DNA of 64,000 nucleotides from DATFQI01 sp963816955 (lineage in GTDB: Bacteria; Actinomycetota; Thermoleophilia; Solirubrobacterales; Solirubrobacteraceae). Both the position numbers and the translations under genes were made by a program. Under the pieces are notes generated by a model. The model was given only the letters and a program-made list of their open reading frames with translations, ran no database searches and was not told the origin of the DNA. Below, in pieces: positions 16,890 through 27,072 of the stretch (positions are counted from its first letter, which is position 1; every line of letters begins with the position of its first letter). The DNA is taken from the NCBI GenBank assembly GCA_963816955.1, contig CAWFME010000002.1:1-64000 (forward strand), given 5' to 3'.

Positions 16890-18442
16890 GCGCGCTCGAG
16901 CTCATCGGCGTCACCTACGCCTATCCGGACGAGCCGGACGCGCTGCGCGACGTCTCCCTGACCGTCGAGCCCGGCGAGTTCGTCGTCGTGGCCGGCGGCT
17001 CGGGCTCGGGCAAGTCGACGCTGCTGCGCGCCGCCTGCGGGCTCGTGCCGCACTTCCACGGGGGCGTGTTCTCGGGCCGGCTGCGCTGCGCCGGGCTCGA
17101 CACGCGCGAGCACGGGCCCGGCGAGCTCGCGGCCGTCGCGGGCACGCTGCTGCAGGACCCCGAGACCCAGGTGCTGATGGGCACCGTGCGGGCGGAGCTC
17201 GCGTTCCCGCTCGAGAACCGCGGGCTCGGCGCCGCCGCCGTCGCGCGCGGGGTCGAGGAGGCCGCGCTCGCGCTCGGGATCGCCGGGCTGCTCGACCGCT
17301 CCACGCACGAGCTGTCGGGCGGAGAGCTGCAGCGCGTCGCGCTCGGCGCCGCGCTCGCGGGCCGCCCGCAGCTGCTGCTGCTCGACGAGCCGACCTCCCA
17401 GCTGGACCCGGTGGCCGGCGACGAGCTGCTCGGCGTGCTGCGGCGCGTCAACGAGGAGTGGGGGACCGCCGTGCTGCTGGCAGAGCACCGGCTCGAGCGC
17501 TGCCTGCCCGCCGCAGACCGCGTGCTCGCCCTCGAGGACGGGCGGCTCGCCTTCGACGGCACCCCCGAGGACTTCCTGCGCCGCAGCCCCGAGACGCCGA
17601 TCGCGCGCCTGTTCGCGCTCGCCGGCCGCCCCGAGCGCCCCGTCTCCGTGAAGGCCGCCCGCCGCGCGCTCGACGCCGCGCCGCGCGACGCGGTGGGGGC
17701 GCCCGACACGGCGGACGGCGGACGGCGGCGCCGCGGCGCGCGGCCGCCCGCCGCGGTGGCGCTGGAGCGCGTGTGGCTCGAGCGCGACGCGGCGATCCTG
17801 CGCTCGGTCGACCTTCGCGTCGGTGCGGGCGACACGATCGCGCTGATGGGCCGCAACGGCGCGGGCAAGTCGAGCCTGCTGCGCGTCGCGGCCGGGCTGT
17901 GGAAGCCGACGCGCGGCAAGGTCTCCGCGGCCGGGCGGGTCGCGCTGCTGCTGCAGAACCCCGGCGACTACCTGCTCGAGGAGCGCGTCGACCGCGAGCT
18001 GCCGGCGCCCGAGCTCGAGGCGGCCGGCCTCGGCCACCTCGCGTCCCGGCATCCGCGCGACCTTTCGGGCGGCGAGCGCCAGCGGCTCGCTCTGGAGATC
18101 GTCCTGCGCGCCGCGGGCGCGCCGGCCGCGGTCTGCCTCGACGAGCCGACCCGCGGCATGGACCGCGGCCACAAGGACCGGCTCGCCCGCCGCCTGCGCG
18201 AGCTCGCCGCGGGCGGCGTCGCGGTCATCGTGGCCACGCACGACGCCGAGTTCGCGGCGTCGTTCGCGGCCCGCACCGTCCTGCTCGGCGACGGCCGCCC
18301 CGTCGCCGACGCGCCGACCGCCGAGGTGCTCGGCGGCGGCTGGTACTTCGCGACCCAGACCGCCCGCGTGCTCGGGCAGGGGGCCCTGACCCCCGAGCAG
18401 GGCGCCGCGCTGATCACCGAGACGTCGGAGGTGACCGCATGA
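16886..18442 (+). CDS. ecfA: Fused ECF ATPase (two ABC nucleotide-binding domains in one chain)
   Basis: Two complete NBDs lie in 518 residues. The first has Walker A GGSGSGKSTLL, signature LSGGELQRVALG and Walker B LLLLDEPTSQLD. The second, after a linker of about 40 Arg/Ala-rich residues, has Walker A GRNGAGKSSLL, signature LSGGERQRLALE and Walker B AVCLDEPTRGMD. The fusion replaces separate EcfA and EcfA'. The second domain is shortened between the Walker A and the signature. It overlaps both neighbours by 4 bases (GTGA and ATGA), indicating strict translational coupling. Confidence 0.9.
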   Translation: MSALELIGVTYAYPDEPDALRDVSLTVEPGEFVVVAGGSGSGKSTLLRAACGLVPHFHGGVFSGRLRCAGLDTREHGPGELAAVAGTLLQDPETQVLMGTVRAELAFPLENRGLGAAAVARGVEEAALALGIAGLLDRSTHELSGGELQRVALGAALAGRPQLLLLDEPTSQLDPVAGDELLGVLRRVNEEWGTAVLLAEHRLERCLPAADRVLALEDGRLAFDGTPEDFLRRSPETPIARLFALAGRPERPVSVKAARRALDAAPRDAVGAPDTADGGRRRRGARPPAAVALERVWLERDAAILRSVDLRVGAGDTIALMGRNGAGKSSLLRVAAGLWKPTRGKVSAAGRVALLLQNPGDYLLEERVDRELPAPELEAAGLGHLASRHPRDLSGGERQRLALEIVLRAAGAPAAVCLDEPTRGMDRGHKDRLARRLRELAAGGVAVIVATHDAEFAASFAARTVLLGDGRPVADAPTAEVLGGGWYFATQTARVLGQGALTPEQGAALITETSEVTA

Positions 18443-20259
18443 CCTGGATCCTGGCCTCGTCGCTGCTGCTCGGCGCGGTGCTCGTCACGGGCTTCGCCTG
18501 GTACGAGCGCACCCATCCGAGCACGCGCGTGCTCGCCCTGGTGGCGACGCTCGCCGCGCTGGCCGCGCTCGGCCGCGTCGCGTTCGCCCCGCTGCCCAAC
18601 GTCAAGCCGACGACCGACATCGTCCTGATCGCCGGCCTCGTGCTCGGCGGCGCGCCCGGCTTCATGGTCGGCGCGGTGGCGGCGCTCGCCTCGAACCTGT
18701 TCTTCGGCCAGGGCCCGTGGACGCCGTGGCAGATGGCGGCCTGGGGCGCCGTCGGCGTGCTCGGCGCGGTGTTCGCGCGCTTCACGAGCCGCAACCCCGG
18801 CCGCGTCCCGCTGGCGATCGCCTGCGGCCTGGCCGGCCTCGGCTTCGGCGCGGTCATGAACCTGCACATGTGGATCACCTACTCGGGCGATCACAGCCTC
18901 GCCAAGCTCGGGGCGTACTTCGCGACCTCGCTGCCGTTCGACCTCGCGCACGCATTCGGCAACGTCGTCTTCGCGCTCGCCTTCGGGCCGGCGCTGATCC
19001 GCGCGCTGCAGCGCTTCCGCGCGCGGATGGAGGTCACGTGGCGCGCCGTGCCCGCGCCCGAGGCCGGGCGCGCCGTGGCCGGCGGCGGCATCGTCGCGGC
19101 CGCGCTGCTGGCCGCCGTGCTCGCGGGCGCGCCCGCCCCGGCCAGGGCCCAGAGCGCGGACGCGGCCGCCGCCAAGGCCTCGCTGCGCTACCTGACCGCC
19201 GCCCAGAACGACGACGGCGGCTGGGGCGGCGCGCCCGGGCAGTCCTCGACCCAGCTGCACACGGGCTGGACCGCGCTCGGCGTCGCCGCGGCGGGCCGCA
19301 ACCCGCGCGACGTCGGCGGCACGACCCCGCTCGACTTCACCCGCGCTCGCGCGCGGGAGCTCAACGATCTCGGCGAGCTGTCGCGCACGATCCTCGTCTA
19401 CCGCGCCGCCGGGCTCTCCGCGCGCGACGTCGGCGGGCGCGACCTCGTCGCGGAGCTGCTGCGCAAGCGCAAGGCCGACGGGAGCTTCGCCGGCCGCGTC
19501 AACACGACGGCGTTCGCGGCGATGGCGCTGAAGGCGAGCGGCGCCGCTCCGCGCGCGCTGCGCGGCGCGGGCCGCTGGATCGCGACCCAGGCCAACGACG
19601 ACGGCGGCTTCAACTTCGGCGGCCGCGGCGGCCCGTCGGGGATCGACGACACCGGCGCGGCGATCCAGGGCCTCGCGGCGGCGGGCCGCAAGCGCACGAA
19701 GACCGTCGCGCGCGCCGCGCGCTTCCTCGTGCGCCGCCAGAACGCCGACGGCGGCTTCCCGCTCGTGCCCGGCGCCGCCTCCAACGCGCAGTCGACGGCC
19801 TGGGCGATCCAGGGCCTGCTCGCCGCCGGGCGCGACCCGGCGAAGGTCCGGCGCTCCCGCGATCCGCTCGCCTACCTGCGCTCGCTCACGGCCCCGTCGG
19901 GCGAGGTCCGCTACTCGCGCACGAGCCGGCAGACGCCGGTCTGGGTCACCGCCCAGGCCGTGATGGCGCTGGCCCGCAAGTCGCTCCCGCTCAAGCCGGT
20001 CGCCCGCCGCGCGCAGGCCGCTCCCGCGGCGCCCGCGGCGACCGCCACGCCTGCCGCCGCCGCCACGCCCGCCGCCGCGAAGGCCGCGCGCAAGCCCGCG
20101 CCGCGCAGGACGGCGAAGACCGCCAGGACCGCGCGCCCCACGCCCGCGAGGAAGGCCCCGACCGCGGCGCAGCTCGCCGTGGCCGCCACGGTGGCGAGCC
20201 CGGATCGCGCGCATCGGGCCGGGTACGTCGCCGGCCTCGCGGCCGCCGCGCTCCTCTGA
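18439..20259 (+). CDS. ECF S component fused to an extracytoplasmic alpha/alpha-barrel domain (B12 uptake)
   Basis: Residues 1-200 form a CbrT-like ECF substrate-binding membrane domain with several helices, including VKPTTDIVLIAGLVLGGAPG and LASNLFFGQGPWTPWQMAAW. A further hydrophobic segment near 215-235 leads to residues 240-520. That part has repeats of the squalene-cyclase/prenyltransferase type: AAQNDDGGWGG, KADGSFAG, TQANDDGGFNFGG and RRQNADGGFPL, with helices such as STAWAIQGLLAAG between them. This is the same fold class as the N-terminal barrel of intrinsic factor and transcobalamin. A Pro/Ala/Lys-rich tail ends in a hydrophobic stretch. The 606 residues are much longer than a normal S component. 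B12 specificity follows from the riboswitch. Confidence 0.82.
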   Translation: MTWILASSLLLGAVLVTGFAWYERTHPSTRVLALVATLAALAALGRVAFAPLPNVKPTTDIVLIAGLVLGGAPGFMVGAVAALASNLFFGQGPWTPWQMAAWGAVGVLGAVFARFTSRNPGRVPLAIACGLAGLGFGAVMNLHMWITYSGDHSLAKLGAYFATSLPFDLAHAFGNVVFALAFGPALIRALQRFRARMEVTWRAVPAPEAGRAVAGGGIVAAALLAAVLAGAPAPARAQSADAAAAKASLRYLTAAQNDDGGWGGAPGQSSTQLHTGWTALGVAAAGRNPRDVGGTTPLDFTRARARELNDLGELSRTILVYRAAGLSARDVGGRDLVAELLRKRKADGSFAGRVNTTAFAAMALKASGAAPRALRGAGRWIATQANDDGGFNFGGRGGPSGIDDTGAAIQGLAAAGRKRTKTVARAARFLVRRQNADGGFPLVPGAASNAQSTAWAIQGLLAAGRDPAKVRRSRDPLAYLRSLTAPSGEVRYSRTSRQTPVWVTAQAVMALARKSLPLKPVARRAQAAPAAPAATATPAAAATPAAAKAARKPAPRRTAKTARTARPTPARKAPTAAQLAVAATVASPDRAHRAGYVAGLAAAALL

Positions 20260-20292
20260 GGAGTTGCACGACGCAACCGACCTGCCTTCTCG

Positions 20293-20298
20293 TATAGG
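20293..20298 (+). promoter_or_regulatory. -10-like element of the transhydrogenase operon
   Basis: TATAGG ends 10 bases before the GTG at 20309. There is no Shine-Dalgarno between them, suggesting a leaderless transcript. Confidence 0.4.
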
Positions 20299-20308
20299 TT
20301 CCCGCCCC

Positions 20309-21436
20309 GTGCGCGTCGGAGTCCCCAAGGAGACGGCCCCCGGAGAGCGCCGCGTGGCGCTCTCGCCCGACGTCGTGCGCCGCCTGGGCAAGGACCACGA
20401 GGTCGTCGTGGAGGCCGGGGCGGGCGAGGCCGCCGGCGTCCCCGACGAGCAGTTCACCGAGGCCGGGGCGACGCTGGGCGACCCGTGGGGCGCCGACGTC
20501 GTCGCCAAGGTCGTCGCGCCCACGGAGGCCGAGACGGGCAAGCTCGGCAAGGACTCCGTCCTGATCGGCTTCCTCGGCCCGCTGACCAACGGCCCGGGCA
20601 TCAAGGCGATCGCCGCCACCGGGGCGACGAGCTTCGCGATGGAGGCGATCCCGCGCATCAGCCGCGCCCAGTCGATGGACGCGCTCTCCAGCCAGGCCAC
20701 CGTCGCGGGCTACCGCGCCGTCCTGATCGCCGCGTCCGAGCAGGGCCGCTTCTTCCCGATGCTGATGACCGCGGCGGGCACGATCCCGCCCGCCCAGGTG
20801 CTCGTGCTCGGCGCCGGCGTGGCCGGCCTGCAGGCGATCGCGACCGCCCGCCGGCTCGGCGCCGTCGTGACCGCGTTCGACATCCGCAGCGCCGTGAAGG
20901 AGCAGATCCAGTCGCTCGGCGCGAAGTTCTTCGAGGTCGAGGGGCTCGGCGACGCGGAGGCCGAGGGCGGCTACGCCCGCGAGCTGACCGCCGAGGAGCA
21001 GGACATCCAGCGCAAGGCGCTGACCGTGCAGATGGGCAAGTCGGACGTGATCGTCACGACCGCCCTCGTCCCGGGCCGCCCCGCGCCGAAGCTCATCCCC
21101 GCGGAGGCGGTGCACGGCATGAAGCCCGGCTCGGTGATCGTCGACCTCGCAGCGGAGGCCGGCGGCAACTGCGAGCTGGCCAAGCCGGGGGAGACCTACG
21201 TGACCGAAGGAGGCGTCACGATCGCCGCGCCGCTGAACCTCCCGTCGAGCATGGCCGAGCACGCCTCGCAGCTCTACGGGCGCAACGTGCTCAGCCTGCT
21301 CGAGCTGATGTCGGGGGAGAACGGCGCGCTGGAGCTGGACTTCGAGGACGAGGTGATCGCCGGCGCCTGCATCACGCGCGGCGGCGAGATCGTCCACGCG
21401 CGCGCCAAGGAGGTGGCCGATGGACCTGCTCACTGA
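20309..21436 (+). CDS. pntAA: NAD(P) transhydrogenase alpha subunit, part 1 (NAD-binding)
   Basis: This is the soluble NAD(H)-binding domain I of proton-translocating transhydrogenase. The start VRVGVPKETAPGERRVALSP is diagnostic of the alanine dehydrogenase/PntA fold. The Rossmann motif is VLVLGAGVAGLQAIATARRL. The RQD-loop region is present (SFAMEAIPRISRAQSMDALS). The chain ends before the membrane part, which is encoded separately, as in other split transhydrogenases. The GTG at 20309 is chosen because the conserved sequence begins there. The last 17 bases overlap the next gene. Confidence 0.93.
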   Translation: MRVGVPKETAPGERRVALSPDVVRRLGKDHEVVVEAGAGEAAGVPDEQFTEAGATLGDPWGADVVAKVVAPTEAETGKLGKDSVLIGFLGPLTNGPGIKAIAATGATSFAMEAIPRISRAQSMDALSSQATVAGYRAVLIAASEQGRFFPMLMTAAGTIPPAQVLVLGAGVAGLQAIATARRLGAVVTAFDIRSAVKEQIQSLGAKFFEVEGLGDAEAEGGYARELTAEEQDIQRKALTVQMGKSDVIVTTALVPGRPAPKLIPAEAVHGMKPGSVIVDLAAEAGGNCELAKPGETYVTEGGVTIAAPLNLPSSMAEHASQLYGRNVLSLLELMSGENGALELDFEDEVIAGACITRGGEIVHARAKEVADGPAH

Positions 21437-21744
21437 GCTGGCGATCCTCGTGCTGGCCGCCTTCGTCGGCTTCGAGGTGATCTCGAAGGTGCCGAACACG
21501 CTGCACACGCCGCTGATGAGCGGCACGAACGCGATCCACGGCATCGTCGTGCTGGGCGGCCTGCTGCTGATCGGCCCGGCCGACGGCCTCCTCGAGGACG
21601 TGCTGCTCGTGATCGCGATCGCCTTCGGGACGATCAACGTCATCGGCGGCTTCCTGGTCACCGATCGGATGCTCGGGATGTTCAAGAACAAGCCGGCGCC
21701 AGCCGATGCTGGTGCGAGCGTCAGCGAGAAACCGGACCCGGTCG

Positions 21745-21758
<14 letters not shown>
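21420..21758 (+). CDS. pntAB: NAD(P) transhydrogenase alpha subunit, part 2 (membrane)
   Basis: This 112-residue membrane subunit has four predicted helices. The conserved turn is NTLHTPLMSGTNAIHGIVVL and a later helix is AIAFGTINVIGGFLVTDRML. It forms the proton channel with the beta subunit. It overlaps pntAA by 17 bases and pntB by 14 bases, so all three subunits are made together. Confidence 0.93.
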
Positions 21759-23115
<1,357 letters not shown>

Positions 23116-23153
23116 CACGGCGGTCGTCGCGTCGCGCGGTACGTTGCCGCTCA

Positions 23154-25529
23154 ATGCGACATTCACTTCTCGCCACCGCGCTCGTCGCCGGCGCGGTCCT
23201 CGCGCCGGCCTCGGCGGCCTCGGCATCCACCGACATCGTCATCTCCGAGTTCCGCGTCCGCGGCCCGTCAGGCGGCAATGACGAGTTCATCGAGCTGCGG
23301 AACACCGCGTCGACGCCGGTGGGCATCGGCGGCTGGGAGGTGCGCGGGTCCAACAGCGCCGGCACGGTCAGCGTGCGCGCCACGATCACCAGCGGCAAGG
23401 TGCTGCAGCCCGGCGGCGTCTACCTGCTGACCAACAGCAACAGCAACGGCTACTCGGGCACGGTGACCGGCGACCAGACCTACGGCACGGGCATCACCGA
23501 CGACGGCGGCATCAGCGTCTTCCGTCCCGGCGGCTCGGAGGCCGACGCGGTCGGCATGTCGGCCGGCTCCGCCTACCGCGAGGCCACGCCGCTGGCGAAC
23601 CTGGGCACCACCAACCAGAACCGCTCCTACGAGCGCATCAACAAGACGCAGGACACCGACGTCAATGCGAACGACTTCGCCGTGATCTCGCCGTCGGACC
23701 CGCAGAACAACGGCGGCGGCCCGCAGGAGCCGGTCGAGACCGGCCTGCGAATCGCCGACATCCAGGGCGCCGGGCACGTTTCCCCGTACGAGACCAAGCT
23801 CGTCGGCGGCGTCGAGGGCGTCGTGACCGCCCGGCGCGCCAACGGCTTCTTCATCCAGGACCCGGAGCCCGACGCCGACCCGGCGACCTCCGAGGGCATC
23901 TTCGTGTTCACGTCGAGCGTCCCGAACGCCGCGATCGCCGTCGGCAAGGCGGTGACGGTGAGCGGTCGCGTCACGGAGTTCCGGGGCGCCGCCACGGCGC
24001 TCGGCCTCACCCAGATCAGCGCGCCGACCGTCACTGTCGGCGGTGACGGTGCGTCGATCCCGGCGACCGTGCTCGGCGAGGGAGGCCGCGTGCCGCCGAA
24101 CCGGGTGATCGACAACGACTCGCTTGGCGACGTCGACGTGAACCCGATGTTCGACCCCGACGAGGACGGCATCGACTTCTACGAGACGGTCGAGGGCATG
24201 AAGGTGCAGGTCGACGACCCGTACGTGGTCGGCCCGACGGCCAGCTTCGGGGAGATTCCCGTGGTCGGCGACGGCGGCCGCTTTGCCGGCCCGTTCACCG
24301 CGCGCGGCGGTCTGCAGGCCACGGCGGACGACTTCAACCCGGAGCGGATCCAGCTCGACGACGAGGTGCTCCGAGCGCAGGCGCAGAGCATGCCGGCGGC
24401 GAATGTGCGCGACCGCCTCACCACGGTCCAGGGCGTCGTCGACTACTCGTTCAGCAACTTCAAGGTCCAGGTCCTGACACGGCCGACGGTCATCCCCGGC
24501 GGCCTGGAGAAGGAAGTGACCGAGACGCCTGACGACGACGAGCTGTCGGTCGGCTCGTTCAACGTCGAGAACCTCACGCCGCTCGGCGCGAGCCCGAGCC
24601 CCGCGCAGACCGCCAAGTACGAGGCGCTGGCGAAGACGCTCGTGACCCGCATGAAGGCGCCGGACATCGTGGCCGTCGAGGAGATACAGGACAACAACGG
24701 CACGACGGGCGGCACCGGCAACCCGGTCGTCGACGCGTCGCAGACGTGGGCGGACCTGATCGGTGCGATCAGCGCCGCGGGCGGCCCGGACTACGACTAC
24801 CGCCAGATCGACCCGGTCGCCCATCAGGACGGCGGCGCGCCCGGCGGGAACATCCGCGTCGGCTTCCTGTTCAGGACGGACCGCGGGCTGCAGTTCGTCG
24901 ACCGTCCGGGTGGCACCTCGACGAACGCGACGGGCGTCGTCGACGCAAAGCAGGGGCCGCAGCTGACGTTCAGCCCGGGCCGCATCCAGCCCGGCGACGA
25001 CGCGTGGCTGGCCAGCCGCAAGCCGCTCGCCGGTGAGTTCCGGTGGCGCGGACGGACGCTGTTCGCGGTGGCGAACCATTTCGCCTCCAAGGGCGGCGAC
25101 GACCCGCTGTTCGGTCACCTCCAGCCGCCGGTGCGGCACACGGAGAACGGCCCCGACGGCCGGCATCGCCAGGCCACGCTGGTCAACGAGTTCGTCCGTG
25201 ACCTGCTCGCGGCGGACGACCAGGCACGGGTGATCGTGCTCGGGGACATCAACGACTTCGACTTCTCGGAGACGGTTGACATCCTCGAGTCCGGCGGCGC
25301 GCTGACCACCCTGTTCGACCTGCTGCCGCAGAACGAGCGCTACTCGTACGACTTCGAGGGCAACTCGCAGGTGCTCGACCAGATCCTGGTCAGCCCGACG
25401 CTGCTGCACCCGTCACCCGAGTACGACTCGGTTCACATGAACGCCGAGTTCGCGGACCAGTCGTCGGACCACGATCCGCAGGTCGCGCGCCTGAAGCTCA
25501 CAGGGCGCCTGATCCCGCAGAACCGCTAG
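23154..25529 (+). CDS. Exported nuclease: lamin-tail, OB-fold and endonuclease/exonuclease/phosphatase domains
   Basis: The signal peptide occupies residues 1-24 (LLATALVAGAVLAPASA). Residues 27-140 are a lamin-tail domain (DIVISEFRVRGPSGGNDEFI, then ELRN). Residues 190-300 are an OB-fold nucleic-acid-binding domain with RRANGFFIQDPEPDADPATS. Residues 465-785 are the EEP catalytic domain: LSVGSFNVENL, DIVAVEEIQDN, a catalytic VIVLGDINDFDFSE and the closing SSDHDPQVARL. This is the ExeM/NucH-type extracellular DNase architecture, 791 residues. It probably degrades DNA outside the cell for nutrient or biofilm turnover. It is a single gene, followed by a strong hairpin. Confidence 0.9.
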   Translation: MRHSLLATALVAGAVLAPASAASASTDIVISEFRVRGPSGGNDEFIELRNTASTPVGIGGWEVRGSNSAGTVSVRATITSGKVLQPGGVYLLTNSNSNGYSGTVTGDQTYGTGITDDGGISVFRPGGSEADAVGMSAGSAYREATPLANLGTTNQNRSYERINKTQDTDVNANDFAVISPSDPQNNGGGPQEPVETGLRIADIQGAGHVSPYETKLVGGVEGVVTARRANGFFIQDPEPDADPATSEGIFVFTSSVPNAAIAVGKAVTVSGRVTEFRGAATALGLTQISAPTVTVGGDGASIPATVLGEGGRVPPNRVIDNDSLGDVDVNPMFDPDEDGIDFYETVEGMKVQVDDPYVVGPTASFGEIPVVGDGGRFAGPFTARGGLQATADDFNPERIQLDDEVLRAQAQSMPAANVRDRLTTVQGVVDYSFSNFKVQVLTRPTVIPGGLEKEVTETPDDDELSVGSFNVENLTPLGASPSPAQTAKYEALAKTLVTRMKAPDIVAVEEIQDNNGTTGGTGNPVVDASQTWADLIGAISAAGGPDYDYRQIDPVAHQDGGAPGGNIRVGFLFRTDRGLQFVDRPGGTSTNATGVVDAKQGPQLTFSPGRIQPGDDAWLASRKPLAGEFRWRGRTLFAVANHFASKGGDDPLFGHLQPPVRHTENGPDGRHRQATLVNEFVRDLLAADDQARVIVLGDINDFDFSETVDILESGGALTTLFDLLPQNERYSYDFEGNSQVLDQILVSPTLLHPSPEYDSVHMNAEFADQSSDHDPQVARLKLTGRLIPQNR

Positions 25530-25541
25530 TCCGCTTAACCG

Positions 25542-25571
25542 GCTGCGCCCCGGCCGAGGCCGGGGCGCAGC
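25542..25571. terminator. Perfect hairpin between convergent genes
   Basis: GCTGCGCCCCGGCC is followed by GA and then its exact reverse complement, a 14-bp stem. It lies between the nuclease and the convergent minus-strand gene. There is no T tract, so it may act as a transcript-end or bidirectional barrier rather than a classical intrinsic terminator. Confidence 0.6.
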
Positions 25572-25614
25572 TGCGGAACGGATCTGACGGACAGATCTCT
25601 GGGAGAAGCTCTCC

Positions 25615-26256
25615 CTAGAGGCTCGGGGGCGGCGTGCTGGAGGCCGCCGGCACGCCGGGGGCGGCGGGCGTCTCGGCCGGCTCGGAGGAGCCGGTCAGCA
25701 TCCACTGGACCTCGGAGGCCGGGTCGGGCGACTGGCCGTCGCGCGGCTCGCGGCGCACGGACAGCAGGCGCTCGTTGCCGAAGCGCATCACCGAGACGGC
25801 GTAGGTGGAGATGTCGAGGCCGTGGCGGCGGCTCAGCCAGGCGGCGGTCGCGAGCGCGCTCGGGTCGTAGGCGCCGGCGACCATCACGAGCTGCGGGCTG
25901 TCGCCCGGCACGGCGGCCGAGAGGACCTCGTGCACGGCCGCGAGCTGGGCGGCGTCGAGCGCGGCGACGGCGGCCGCGGCCTGCAGCGCGCGGTAGAGCT
26001 GCCACTCGACGGTCTCGCCGGTGACCTGCACCACGACGGCGCGGCCGGCCTGCTCGTCGAAGGCGAGCATGTCGACGCCGGGGAGCGGCTCGGTGGCGAG
26101 CAGCCGGAGCGAGGGAAGGCCCAGTTCCTGGGCGAAGGCCTCCCACGAGGCGCCGACGAGGGCCAGCAGCTCCTCACGGTCGGGCGAGGCCTCGGTGACC
26201 AGGCCACCGGCCTGGGGGGCCACCAGCGTCTTGGACGTCTCGTCGATGCGCAGCAC
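25615..26256 (-). CDS. Hypothetical protein, 213 residues, nuclease-fold-like core
   Basis: The GTG at 26256 has GGAGGA 8 bases upstream. Residues 55-90 contain GVDMLAFDEQAGRAVVVQVT, which looks like the D-x(n)-[E/Q]-x strand pair of PD-(D/E)XK nucleases but lacks the Lys. A long helix rich in Ala follows (ALQAAAAVAALDAAQLAAV). The C-terminal 30 residues are Pro/Ala/Ser-rich and probably disordered. There is no signal peptide. The fold suggestion is weak and the function is unknown. Confidence 0.6.
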   Translation of the reverse strand: MLRIDETSKTLVAPQAGGLVTEASPDREELLALVGASWEAFAQELGLPSLRLLATEPLPGVDMLAFDEQAGRAVVVQVTGETVEWQLYRALQAAAAVAALDAAQLAAVHEVLSAAVPGDSPQLVMVAGAYDPSALATAAWLSRRHGLDISTYAVSVMRFGNERLLSVRREPRDGQSPDPASEVQWMLTGSSEPAETPAAPGVPAASSTPPPSL

Positions 26257-26307
26257 TTCTTCCTCCAGTGGGATCGGGCGAGAGCCTTATCGGCGGTTCC
26301 GCGAGAT

Positions 26308-26321
26308 TCCTGAATTCAGGA
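26308..26321. repeat. Perfect 14-bp palindrome
   Basis: TCCTGAATTCAGGA overlaps the stop codon of the MOSC gene and lies upstream of the minus-strand hypothetical gene. It could be an operator for that gene; nothing else supports this. Confidence 0.35.
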
Positions 26322-27047
26322 CGTCCGTATGCGCACCTGTTCGCCCGCGTGGACGCGGCCGGGGACCACGACGCGGGCGAGCAGGCCGAAGTCCTGGCCG
26401 TGCTCGGCCGTCAGGTGCTTGAGCAGTCCGGGCCACTTCTCCCGGGTGTCCGGGTCGCGCGTCGGGATGGCGCAGCGCTCGCACGCGCCGTCGACCCGCA
26501 GGCGCGCGCCGCCGTCGAGCTCGATCTCCGCCCCGGCCCAGTCGGCCTCGGCCCACGGCTCGGCGTCGAGCTCGAGCAGCAGGTTGGGGCGGAAGCGGCG
26601 GGCATCGACCTCCGTGCCCAGCTCCTCGGCGAGCGCGGCCAGCGTGGCGGCGACGGTCACGTGCACCGTGCCGGCCACGTCGGGGATGCCGGCGATGTCC
26701 CGCTCGAACCGCAGCGGGCGCCCGAGGTCGCGCTCCAGCGCCGAGCGCAGCCGCGGGTCGCCCCAGCGCCACGAGCGGTGGCCGTCCGGCTCGCTGACGA
26801 TCGCGTGCGGCGGGCTGGCCGGGTCCAGGCCCGCGTCGAGGTTGAAGGGGTAGCCCGCCTGCCACGCCAGCAGCCGCGGCGCCTCGCGCGCGGTCAGCGG
26901 CCGCCACGCGCCCTTGTGCTCGTGCAGCACCGCGTGGGTGCGGTCGCCGCCGACGCCGCGCGGCCCGAGGCTGAGCGCGCGCGGCTCCTCGCCGGCCATC
27001 GACTTCACCGGCCAGCGGAACAGCCGGCTCACGCTCCCGCTCGGCAC
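26316..27047 (-). CDS. MOSC domain protein with N-terminal MOSC beta barrel
   Basis: The N-terminal MOSC_N barrel begins VSRLFRWPVKSMAGEEPRAL. The MOSC core has TVHVTVAATLAALAEELG, ARRFRPNLLLELDAEPWAEA and the Cys motif GACERCAIPTRDPDTREKWP, close to the C-x-R-C...DP-x-T pattern of the mARC/YcbX group. These proteins bind molybdenum cofactor and reduce N-hydroxylated compounds. The GTG at 27047 gives 243 residues. A TATCTT element lies just upstream on this strand. It is divergent from the nitroreductase with only 25 bases between, so the two promoters overlap. Confidence 0.8.
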   Translation of the reverse strand: MPSGSVSRLFRWPVKSMAGEEPRALSLGPRGVGGDRTHAVLHEHKGAWRPLTAREAPRLLAWQAGYPFNLDAGLDPASPPHAIVSEPDGHRSWRWGDPRLRSALERDLGRPLRFERDIAGIPDVAGTVHVTVAATLAALAEELGTEVDARRFRPNLLLELDAEPWAEADWAGAEIELDGGARLRVDGACERCAIPTRDPDTREKWPGLLKHLTAEHGQDFGLLARVVVPGRVHAGEQVRIRTS

Positions 27048-27072
27048 GGGCGGCAAGATAGCCTCATCTCGC

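Noticed and set aside
16070..20700. Very long open frames on both strands over the B12 operon
   Set aside because: They are shadows of high-GC coding sequence: Arg/Pro/Ala-rich, no family motifs, and overlapping the clearly recognisable ECF genes.
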